Positions 37,178 through 44,056 of a DNA stretch of 64,000 nucleotides are shown here, piece by piece. Under the pieces are notes generated by a model. It was not told the origin of the DNA, ran no database searches, and saw only the letters and a program-made list of their open reading frames with translations. The number at the start of each line of letters is the position of its first letter. Position 1 is the stretch's first letter. This DNA is from Cyanobium sp. E1_MAG_00006 (lineage in GTDB: Bacteria; Cyanobacteriota; Cyanobacteriia; PCC-6307; Cyanobiaceae), in contig JAIYAQ010000012.1 of NCBI GenBank assembly GCA_027488975.1, positions 284,767-348,766 of the forward strand, in the 5' to 3' direction. The translations under genes were made by a program, and so were the position numbers.

Positions 37178-39583
37178 GTGACCCTGTCTGTTCCTGGATC
37201 CCGCGCCCTCGATGGTGCGGCTGCCCCTGACCTCGACGCTCTCCAAGCCGCGATCGAGGACGCTGGCGCCAGCAACGGCACTGTGCTGAACGGCCCGAGG
37301 CCCGACTTTCCGGCCACGGCCCCGGCGGCGAACCCGGTTTTCTATCGCACCTATTCGCGCAAACTGCCCGGCGGCCGCGAGAGCTGGCATCAGGTGGCCG
37401 AGCGCAACCTTGAAGGCCTGCGCAAGCTGGGCAACCTCAACGAGCAGGAGGTGGCCCTGCTGCGCCGCATGCAGCAGGAGCAGAAAGCGCTGCCCTCCGG
37501 CCGCTGGCTGTGGATCGGCGGCACCCCCTGGATCGAGCAGGAGGTGAACTTCTCCGGGGCCTACAACTGCACCTCCACCAACCTGGTGGACTGGGAGGCC
37601 TTCGGTCTGATGATGGACCTGGCGATGATGGGCTGCGGCACCGGCGCCATCATCGAGCCGCGCCTGATCAGCCGCCTGCCGGCAGTGCGCAACCGCCTCG
37701 AGATCGCTGCGGTGAGCGACATCGGCGTCACCCCCGCCGGCCAACGCCAGGAGCACACCAGCCACAGCATCGAGGGCCAGCAGGTGGCCATCAAGGTGGG
37801 CGACACCCGCCGCGGCTGGGTGGACAGCTACCAGCTGCTGCTGAATCTCTGCAGCGACGAGCGCTTCGATGCCGCCACACCGATCACGGTGTGCGTGGAT
37901 CTTTTCGACGTGCGGCCCGTGGGTGAAACCCTCAAGGGCTTCGGCGGCATGGCCAACCCGGTCAAGCTGAAGGACCTCTACGGCCGCGTGGCCCAGATCC
38001 TCAACAAGGCCCAGGGCCGCCAGCTCACCTCGGTGGAGTGCTGCCTGCTGATCGATGAAGCGGCCGTCACGATCGTGGCCGGCAACATCCGCCGCAGCGC
38101 CGGCATGCGCCAGTTCGCCGCCGATGATCTGAGCGCCGCCAACGCCAAGGACAACCTCTGGCAGCAGGACAGCGACGGCAACTGGCGCATCGATCCGGAG
38201 CGTGATTCGCTGCGGATGGCCAACCACACCCGCGTCTTCCACAACCTTCCCGATCGCGCCACGGTGCTGGAGGCGGTGACCAAGCAGTTCCAGAGCGGCG
38301 AGGGCGCGATCCAATTCGCCCCAGAGGCGATCGCACGATCCAACGCCGACCTGCTGCCAACGCCGGAGCTGCGGGCCGAATTCATCGACATCTACTGCGA
38401 CCAGGGCCGCGAGGAGGCGGGCCTCTGGCTCACAACGCATCACCCCGGCATCAGCCCCGAGGAGCTTGAGCACCGCCTCAGCCGCTACGGCCTCAACCCC
38501 TGCGGCGAGATCCTCGGCGCCGACTTCCACTGCAACCTGGCGGAGATCCACCTCAACCGCATCGATCCCGATGATCTGGTGGCCCAGGAAGAGGCCTTCA
38601 CCGCCGGTGGCCTGGCGGTGGCCTGCCTGCTCAACCATCGCTTCGAGGTGGAGCGTTACCGCCAGAGCCGTGCCTGGGATCCGATCGTTGGCGTCAGCTT
38701 CACCGGCTTGTTCGACTTCTTCGTGCACGCCTTCGGCACCCCCTGGCTGCAGTGGTGGGAAGCCGGCCGCCCGGAAACCGACGAGGGCCGTGCCTTCAAG
38801 GCCAAGGAAGCGGAGTACCTGAGCCGCTGGAAAGCGAGCGTGAACCAGGCGGTGTGGGAGTACTGCGATCGCCACGGCCTGCGCCGCCCGAACCGCTGCA
38901 CCACCGTGCAACCGGCCGGCACCAAGAGCCTGCTCACCGGCGCCTCGCCCGGCTGGCATCCGCCGAAGGCGCAGCGCTTCATCCGCCGCATCACGTTCCG
39001 CAAGAACGATCCGGTGGCGCTCGCCTGCATGGACTACGGCTACACCATCGTGCCGAGCCAATCCGACAAGGACGAGCAGGGCCGCCTGCTGGACGACGCC
39101 TTCGATCCCCGCTGCACCGAATGGCTGGTGGAAATCCCCACGGAGGTGAGCTGGGCCAACATCCCCGGAGCTGATGCGGTGGAGATCAACAACTTCTCCG
39201 CCATGGCTCAGTTCGACTTCTACATGCAGGTGCAGCAGCACTACACAGCCCACAACACTTCAGCCACGGTGGAATTCCGCGAGAACGAGATCGAACCACT
39301 GGCTGAAGCCATCCACCAGGCGATCGACAACGGCGATGGCTATATCTCCGCAGCGCTTCTGGCCCGCTTCGATGCCAACGCCACCTTCCCGCGTCTGCCG
39401 TTCGAGCCGATTGATCACAGCACCTACGAGCGTCTGCAGCATGAGGTCGTGGAGCGCCGCCGCACCAGCGACTTCTTCGAGGCCCTGCAGCGCTACGACA
39501 GCGGCGAACTGATGGAGGCTGGCCCCGCTGGCTGCGACTCCGACAAGTGTCTGCTGCCACTGGCCAAGCCCAGCGCCGAGTAG
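37178..39583 (+). CDS. nrdJ: Adenosylcobalamin-dependent ribonucleotide reductase (class II)
   Basis: 801 residues from the GTG at 37178. The enzyme reduces ribonucleotides to deoxyribonucleotides with a coenzyme-B12 radical. The thiyl-radical loop is recognisable in GLNPCGEILGADFHCNLAEI near residue 440, and the C-terminal redox cysteines in AGCDSDKCLL near residue 788. The glycine-rich MMGCGTGAI site and the NCTSTNL cysteine near residue 130 are also present. The sequence resembles the monomeric triphosphate-reductase type found in picocyanobacteria and cyanophages. Earlier in-frame codons to 37052 overlap the divergent promoter region and are not family-like. Confidence 0.93.
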   Translation: MTLSVPGSRALDGAAAPDLDALQAAIEDAGASNGTVLNGPRPDFPATAPAANPVFYRTYSRKLPGGRESWHQVAERNLEGLRKLGNLNEQEVALLRRMQQEQKALPSGRWLWIGGTPWIEQEVNFSGAYNCTSTNLVDWEAFGLMMDLAMMGCGTGAIIEPRLISRLPAVRNRLEIAAVSDIGVTPAGQRQEHTSHSIEGQQVAIKVGDTRRGWVDSYQLLLNLCSDERFDAATPITVCVDLFDVRPVGETLKGFGGMANPVKLKDLYGRVAQILNKAQGRQLTSVECCLLIDEAAVTIVAGNIRRSAGMRQFAADDLSAANAKDNLWQQDSDGNWRIDPERDSLRMANHTRVFHNLPDRATVLEAVTKQFQSGEGAIQFAPEAIARSNADLLPTPELRAEFIDIYCDQGREEAGLWLTTHHPGISPEELEHRLSRYGLNPCGEILGADFHCNLAEIHLNRIDPDDLVAQEEAFTAGGLAVACLLNHRFEVERYRQSRAWDPIVGVSFTGLFDFFVHAFGTPWLQWWEAGRPETDEGRAFKAKEAEYLSRWKASVNQAVWEYCDRHGLRRPNRCTTVQPAGTKSLLTGASPGWHPPKAQRFIRRITFRKNDPVALACMDYGYTIVPSQSDKDEQGRLLDDAFDPRCTEWLVEIPTEVSWANIPGADAVEINNFSAMAQFDFYMQVQQHYTAHNTSATVEFRENEIEPLAEAIHQAIDNGDGYISAALLARFDANATFPRLPFEPIDHSTYERLQHEVVERRRTSDFFEALQRYDSGELMEAGPAGCDSDKCLLPLAKPSAE

Positions 39584-39628
39584 GGCCGAGCCCGGCCCCG
39601 CCGAAGACCCAGCAGCTCAGCCCTGGAC

Positions 39629-40408
39629 TCAGCTGCTTGCCGGCGATGTGCTGATGTTGGGATCCGAGGCCAGCACGAAGCGGTCGCGGCCGGACTGCTT
39701 GGCCAACAGCAGAGCCGCGTCGGCACGGCGGTAGACATCCGGATCAGTCTCACCCGGGAGATGCTGCGCAATACCGATGCTCACCCTTGGGGTGATGCGC
39801 GCATCACCCGCCTCAATCATGGTTGAGCGCACCGTATTCAACAGACGATTGGCCACAAGTTGGGCTGTATGGAGATCGGCTCCGGCAAGCAGAGCCAGAA
39901 ACTCCTCGCCACCCCAGCGGGCGCAGAAATCACTGTCGCGGATGCTGCTCTGCAAACTATGCGAGAGGCCAATCAACACGTTATCGCCAATTTCATGGCC
40001 GTAGGTGTCGTTGATCGACTTGAAGCGATCGGCATCGATGGCGAGCAGGGAATAGGTGCTGCCGTCACGGACCACCCGCTCATCCTCACGACGGCAGCAA
40101 TCGGACATCAGCTTGCGGTTTGGCAGGCCCGTGAGCTGATCATGGGTGGAAGCCTCCTGCAGGGCCCGGTTCAGATCATTGAGAATGCTTTGGTAGCGAT
40201 CGGAAATACGGATCGCCTTTTCCAGGCGACTGATCTGCCTGTCGTAACGGCGCGAGAGATTGCGAAAACGCTCTTGGACCCCTGTCTGGTACCGATCGGA
40301 GATCTGGGTGATGCGCTCAAGCCGTGACACGTGCATGGACACACGCTCCACCAGATCCTCCAGCGCTTGCCGGAGAGGATGACCGCTGTAGTCGGGATCA
40401 GCCAGCAA
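39629..40408 (-). CDS. siaD: Diguanylate cyclase, SiaD-like
   Basis: 259 residues from a TTG at 40408. No ATG or GTG is available in frame downstream of the TGA at 40432-40430. The N-terminal 85 residues are helical coiled coil (two similar RITQISDRYQ and AIRISDRYQSIL segments), followed by a GGDEF domain with ARWGGEEFLALL and an RxxD inhibitory site (RDSD) five residues before it, so it should make c-di-GMP. Size, N-terminal coiled coil and position after siaA, siaB and siaC support SiaD, which in Pseudomonas is activated by unphosphorylated SiaC. A perfect AGGAGG at 40439-40434 abuts an ATG in another frame, so a lesion near the start is possible. Confidence 0.8.
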   Translation of the reverse strand: MLADPDYSGHPLRQALEDLVERVSMHVSRLERITQISDRYQTGVQERFRNLSRRYDRQISRLEKAIRISDRYQSILNDLNRALQEASTHDQLTGLPNRKLMSDCCRREDERVVRDGSTYSLLAIDADRFKSINDTYGHEIGDNVLIGLSHSLQSSIRDSDFCARWGGEEFLALLAGADLHTAQLVANRLLNTVRSTMIEAGDARITPRVSIGIAQHLPGETDPDVYRRADAALLLAKQSGRDRFVLASDPNISTSPASS

Positions 40409-40472
40409 CTCGCTGTCCGCAACTCCAGCTCATCCTCCTCGTGAGGTCAATTGGACTTGAGAGGCATGCGAC

Positions 40473-40883
40473 TCAATCATGCATGGCAGCGATAGTGAAG
40501 GAAAAACTGTAATCCTCTTTGAATTCCTCACCCATTTCGGCCGAGCGCGGATTGCGGCTGTCTTACAACCAGCTGACACTTAAATCACGACCTTCATCAT
40601 GGGCAGCCTGGAGCCGATCAAAAATATCAATCATGGCACGAATACTGCTGGCATTGAGATAACTCAGCCGCAATTCAACACGCAGAGGCTTATCGCAGTC
40701 GTCCAGGAACACCTCTACCCAGGTGATGATCTCGTCGAAGATGTCGTAGGTGTTTTCCGGATACGACTCACCCACCATCGACAGCACACCTGACTGCCAG
40801 TCGGCCTTGACAGCCGGGGTGGACGCCGTGGCGGCAAGGTCGAGATTGGTGCCACTGCTGGCCTGTCCTGGTTCCTGCGTCAT
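40473..40883 (-). pseudogene. siaC: SiaC-like (DUF1987) regulator interrupted by an in-frame TAA
   Basis: The frame opens at 40883 and reads 106 residues to a TAA at 40565-40563, after DLSVSWL. It then continues in frame through DSRNPRSAEMGEEFKEDYSF and ends at a TGA at 40475-40473. MGEEFKEDYSFSFTI matches the expected C-terminus of SiaC, so the TAA replaces one residue, probably Tyr, in a WxYD-like motif. The rest is a good SiaC (SYPENTYDIF, LRLSYLNASSIRAMIDIFDRL). In Pseudomonas SiaC the segment reads NTSS and that Thr is phosphorylated by SiaB; here residue 78 is Ala (GCC). The truncated product would lack the last 30 residues. Confidence 0.88.
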
Positions 40884-40891
40884 TGCTGGCG

Positions 40892-41449
40892 TCAGATGGT
40901 GGCCCGAATGGTGAAAAACGCCTTGTCGGCATCAAGCGCGTCAAGACCACATTGCAAAGGCGCGCTGGATTTGCGCGCAACATCAATCAGGCCAAGGCCA
41001 GCACCCTTGCTGGCTCCTTCCTGGCGAGGTCGACGCAACTGCTCTTTGTAAAGCGCTTTCAGCTGCTGCTTGTCCAACTGAGCCAGCGAGGCAACGCGTT
41101 CAACCAGCGACTGTCCATCGGGGGACTGGACAATGTTGCCAGCGGAGACGATGTAATGACCGTCAGATGTTTCAGCAATCACCACCGTGGCCGTGGCATC
41201 GGGCTCGACATATCCCATCGCAGCTGAATAGTGGCGAATATTCTGACTCATTTCGATGTAGACGCTAAACACATCCATTGCCGCAGACAAACTGTCTGTC
41301 GAAGACTCAATGTGCTCCTTGAGCGCGGTACCGATCTCGCTGATCAGGGTTCGAGAGGTGGGACCGTTGAAGCAAATCAGAATCCGCTCAGCGGAGAAGA
41401 AATCGCGCAGAGATGCCAGACTTCGATTGGTAGTTAGAGAGGGGGCCAT
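40892..41449 (-). CDS. siaB: SiaB family threonine kinase
   Basis: 185 residues from the ATG at 41449. A TTG at 41512 that overlaps the siaA stop is an alternative, giving 206. Visible family features are RDFFSAERILICFNGP, VFSVYIEMSQNIRHY and, near the end, GASKGAGLGLIDVARKSS, a GHKL-like ATP-lid region. In Pseudomonas this kinase phosphorylates SiaC and so blocks its activation of SiaD. Here the frame looks intact although its target is truncated and carries Ala at the phosphosite position. It lies nine bases upstream of siaC. Confidence 0.82.
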   Translation of the reverse strand: MAPSLTTNRSLASLRDFFSAERILICFNGPTSRTLISEIGTALKEHIESSTDSLSAAMDVFSVYIEMSQNIRHYSAAMGYVEPDATATVVIAETSDGHYIVSAGNIVQSPDGQSLVERVASLAQLDKQQLKALYKEQLRRPRQEGASKGAGLGLIDVARKSSAPLQCGLDALDADKAFFTIRATI

Positions 41450-41508
41450 CAGCTTTGGTCCGTCCTCAGCTCGTAGCAAGATCGTTCGAGAGCGAGGGGG
41501 ATCATCGT

Positions 41509-42674
41509 TCAACTGACCCGGAATGAAAACATGGTGATGTCGTCTCGCTGGGGATGCTCACCACGGAAGTCGGAAATTGAGCGGGTGAAGGCATCGTGCT
41601 GTTCGGCCAACGGCTTGGATGCATGGTCCAGCAACCACTGGCAGAAGCGCTCAGTTCCCAAACCGAAGCCGTGATCGCCACCGGCCTGATCAAACACACC
41701 ATCGTTGGCCATGTAGTAGGTGAAGCCACGACGCAGGGGCATTTCGTGATCCTGGTAGACGCCGGTGCGTCGGTCCCAGAGGGAGCGGTTGTCTCCCTTA
41801 ACCATCTCGACGGTTTCGCCATCACTCCAATAGAGCGAAATCTTGGCTCCGGCGAAGCGCAGGAAATCGGCATCAAAATCCAGCAAAACCAGGCCCACAT
41901 CCATTGAGGTGGCAAGGGCGCGCGAGAGTTGGGCCTCGCTGAGGACCAGGTGCATACCGGCGTTGGTGGCCTGCAGGACAGCAGCTGGAGAATCGATGCC
42001 CAACTGCTGAATGAAGCGATCAATCCCGGCGCGGGCCAGCATCGTCATCATCGCGCCGGGCACACCATGACCGGCGCAGTCGGCGACTCCAGCCAGACAG
42101 CGGTTACCATCATCGTGGAAGACGTAATAATCGCCGCCAACGGTATCACGCGGCTGCCAGAGAACGAAATGGTCAGAACCAAAGGGCTCAGTTAACTGGC
42201 GATCCGGCAGGATCGCTGTAAAAGAGCGGCATAACGAATCGAATCGTCCACCTGCTTATTCACATTACGCAGGCGCTGATTAGCCAGATCCAGCTGTTCA
42301 AACGCCTGGCGCTGCCGATGGAGTACACCATTGAACGCATCGGCCAAACGGGCCACTTCATCAGTCCCCACCACCCGGAGGAGTGCGCCATCCGTCCCCT
42401 CATCAACGGCAATGGCATGGGACTCACGAACCAGACGACGCAGGGGGCGGATCACCCTCTGCGACACGATCACCGAGGAGATCGCAAGGTTGATGAGCAG
42501 CAGGCCACCCAGAAACAAGGTGATGGTGGCATGACCGGTTGCTGATGCCGAATCCTTCAGCAGCTGCCAGGAGGACAACAGCAAAGTGCCCAGCACAATC
42601 CCATTCAGGCTGCCAAGCAGCAGGAAGATCTGCTGGATCGAAAGCGCCCGGCGCCTGGGAGTGCTGCGTGCCAT
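41509..42674 (-). pseudogene. siaA: SiaA-like HAMP-PP2C phosphatase, frameshifted
   Basis: The first frame (ATG at 42674) gives two transmembrane helices separated by only about 20 residues, a HAMP domain (SQRVIRPLRRLVRESHAIA), a coiled coil and DDSIRYAALLQRS, then ends at a TAA at 42194-42192. The PP2C domain follows in another frame from ILPDRQLTEPFGSDHF, with metal-binding VGGDYY, VADCAGHGVPGA, NDGVFDQAGGD and DDITMF, to 41509. Restoring a second GATC at about 42211 would rejoin them exactly (LLQRSILPDRQL). As it stands the phosphatase domain is uncoupled from its membrane module. The periplasmic sensor domain of Pseudomonas SiaA is absent. Confidence 0.88.
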
Positions 42675-42721
42675 CCAGAGGATGCGTCCATCTCAATCTA
42701 GGGAGGATCCTGCAGACGGCA

Positions 42722-42883
42722 TCAGGCCGGCACCAGCAGATCCAGGGCAGTGGCCACCTGCTCGAGCAGCTTGCAGCAGCGCTCGTACTGGTGCTCGGGA
42801 GCCAGGCTCACCGGCAGGGTTTCGATCATGTCGGCCAGCTGGCGGGTGCGCGAGGCGACCAGATTGGTGGAGAGAACAGCCAT
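42722..42883 (-). CDS. Small protein, 53 residues, function unknown
   Basis: ATG at 42883 to TGA at 42722. The product is amphipathic and probably all-helical (STNLVASRTRQLADMIETL, then RCCKLLEQVATALDLL) with an adjacent Cys-Cys pair and no membrane helix. Codon use matches the genome. It lies 47 bases upstream of siaA in the same direction and near tRNA-Ser, but nothing links it to either. I recognise no family; many small proteins of this sort are shared among picocyanobacteria. Confidence 0.5.
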   Translation of the reverse strand: MAVLSTNLVASRTRQLADMIETLPVSLAPEHQYERCCKLLEQVATALDLLVPA

Positions 42884-43025
42884 GGGGGAAGCGGCCGCAG
42901 GACCGCCGGAGCTCTGTCCTCAGCATGAGCAGCCGTCTCAGCCATCTCAGAATCGGGTCTGGCGAGGGTGCTGCCAGGGCGCGAAAGCCGTGGGAGACTG
43001 GATTAGGCCCGTCGGGCTGACCCCT

Positions 43026-43110
43026 GGAGGGGTGGTCGAGTGGTTGATGGCTCTGGTCTTGAAAACCAGCGAGGTGAAAGCCTCCGTGGGTTCGAATCCC
43101 ACCCCCTCCG
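43026..43110 (+). tRNA. tRNA-Ser (anticodon UGA)
   Basis: 85 bases folding as a class II tRNA. The acceptor stem GGAGGGG pairs with CCCCTCC before discriminator G. The anticodon arm CTGGT-CTTGAAA-ACCAG presents TGA. A long variable arm (GAGGTGAAAGCCTC) and the T-arm GTGGG-TTCGAAT-CCCAC follow. CCA is not encoded. The UGA anticodon reads UCA and other UCN serine codons. Confidence 0.97.
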
Positions 43111-43260
43111 CTTTCCAACAGGTCCGGCGTTGACGCCTGGATCGTCGCAGCCTGAGACAAGCAAATCTTCAGCTTTGTCGCAGCCTTCCGCAAACTGCAG
43201 CGGCCGCGACAGATCGCCGCTGTGCTCGAGGGCTTGCATGGCTGCGAACCAGCAACGCCG

Positions 43261-43464
43261 ATGCCCTACGAACCCGGAACCAGTGAGTGCCGCGTGCTGA
43301 TCGACAGCAAGACCCAGATCGAGGCGCTTCTTCTCAACCTGGCCAGGCTGGAGAACACCGAGCACATCCGCCAGCAGCTGGTGGCGGTGCACAACCAGCT
43401 CGAGGGACTGCACGAACTCCGCCGCAACCTGAGGCGTTCCCCTTCCAGCTCCGCGCTGCTGTAA
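43261..43464 (+). CDS. Small helical protein, 67 residues
   Basis: ATG at 43261. An upstream in-frame TTG or GTG would extend it into the tRNA-proximal spacer and is not favoured. The sequence shows a coiled-coil-like helix (IEALLLNLARLENTEHI, then QQLVAVHNQLEGLHEL) and a basic Ser-rich tail. No family or function is recognised. Support is codon use and the helical pattern. A longer frame on the opposite strand over this region reads as a shadow. Confidence 0.5.
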   Translation: MPYEPGTSECRVLIDSKTQIEALLLNLARLENTEHIRQQLVAVHNQLEGLHELRRNLRRSPSSSALL

Positions 43465-43490
43465 TCGGGACATCCCTGCGGCCCCGGCCG

Positions 43491-43889
43491 ATGCGCCCGC
43501 CCGTTCTGCGGCCGATCCGCTGGGTCGCCCTGCTCGCGGGCGCGATGCTGAGCGCCCTGGGCCTGATCGCTTCCGCCGGACCCCCGCAGGGGACCGGCGC
43601 AGCCCCCCTGCCTCTGGCAGCGAACCAGCGAATCGAGAGAGTCGATGTGCAGCTGCGACGGCAGGGCTGGCAACCGCACGGAGACCCACTGGTCGAGAGC
43701 CTTGACCGGGAGCTGGCCGGCAGCGACCTCAGCAGCCTGCGCAGCTGCTCCGGCACCGGCGCCGGCTTCTGCCGTTACGACTACCGCCGGGGCCGGCAAC
43801 AGCTGCAGGTGATCACGGTGCCGGGACGTGACGGCGATGGCCTGGTGCATCACTGGCTTCTGGAGGATCGGCCTGGCCGCAGGCCCTAG
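43491..43889 (+). CDS. Exported protein of unknown function
   Basis: 132 residues from the ATG at 43491. A signal peptide is clear: basic start (MRPPVLRPIRW), hydrophobic core (VALLAGAMLSALGLIA), probable cleavage after ASA near residue 29. The mature domain of about 100 residues has an ordered-looking pattern (RVDVQLRRQGWQPHGDPL, two cysteines in SCSGTGAGFCRYDY, LQVITVPG) that could form a disulfide in the periplasm or lumen. I recognise no family. It follows the 67-residue gene by 26 bases. Confidence 0.65.
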   Translation: MRPPVLRPIRWVALLAGAMLSALGLIASAGPPQGTGAAPLPLAANQRIERVDVQLRRQGWQPHGDPLVESLDRELAGSDLSSLRSCSGTGAGFCRYDYRRGRQQLQVITVPGRDGDGLVHHWLLEDRPGRRP

Positions 43890-43921
43890 CCTGGCTCCAC
43901 GCCACGAGCGCAAGTGCAGCG

Positions 43922-44038
43922 ATGCTGTTCGACAACAATCAACGCCCGCCCTGGCTGAACTGGCTGTTTCTGGCCATCTTCCTCTGGTCCAGCTGGCAGC
44001 TGGCCAACCTGTGGTTCAGCCAACTGCATCCAGGCTGA
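43922..44038 (+). CDS. Small single-pass membrane protein, 38 residues
   Basis: ATG at 43922 to TGA at 44036. A polar N-terminus (MLFDNNQRPP) precedes a Trp-rich hydrophobic helix (WLNWLFLAIFLWSSWQLANLW) and a short polar end. Four of the five Trp residues lie near the helix ends, as is common in real membrane proteins. This strongly biased composition makes chance coding less likely. It follows the exported protein by 32 bases and converges on ppk2. Function unknown. Confidence 0.55.
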   Translation: MLFDNNQRPPWLNWLFLAIFLWSSWQLANLWFSQLHPG

Positions 44039-44056
44039 GCCTGCGGCGAAGCGGGC

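Noticed and set aside
37100..37178. Cobalamin riboswitch before nrdJ
   Set aside because: A CCAGTGGCG string recalls part of a B12 box in reverse, but the surrounding conserved elements are missing on both strands.
37142..39253. 703-codon open frame on the minus strand over nrdJ
   Set aside because: It is the shadow of nrdJ, with Ala/Val/His/Gly-biased translation and no recognisable domain.
42192..42220. Programmed ribosomal frameshift in siaA
   Set aside because: No slippery heptamer or downstream pseudoknot is apparent, and the mismatch is best explained by a missing 4-base repeat copy.
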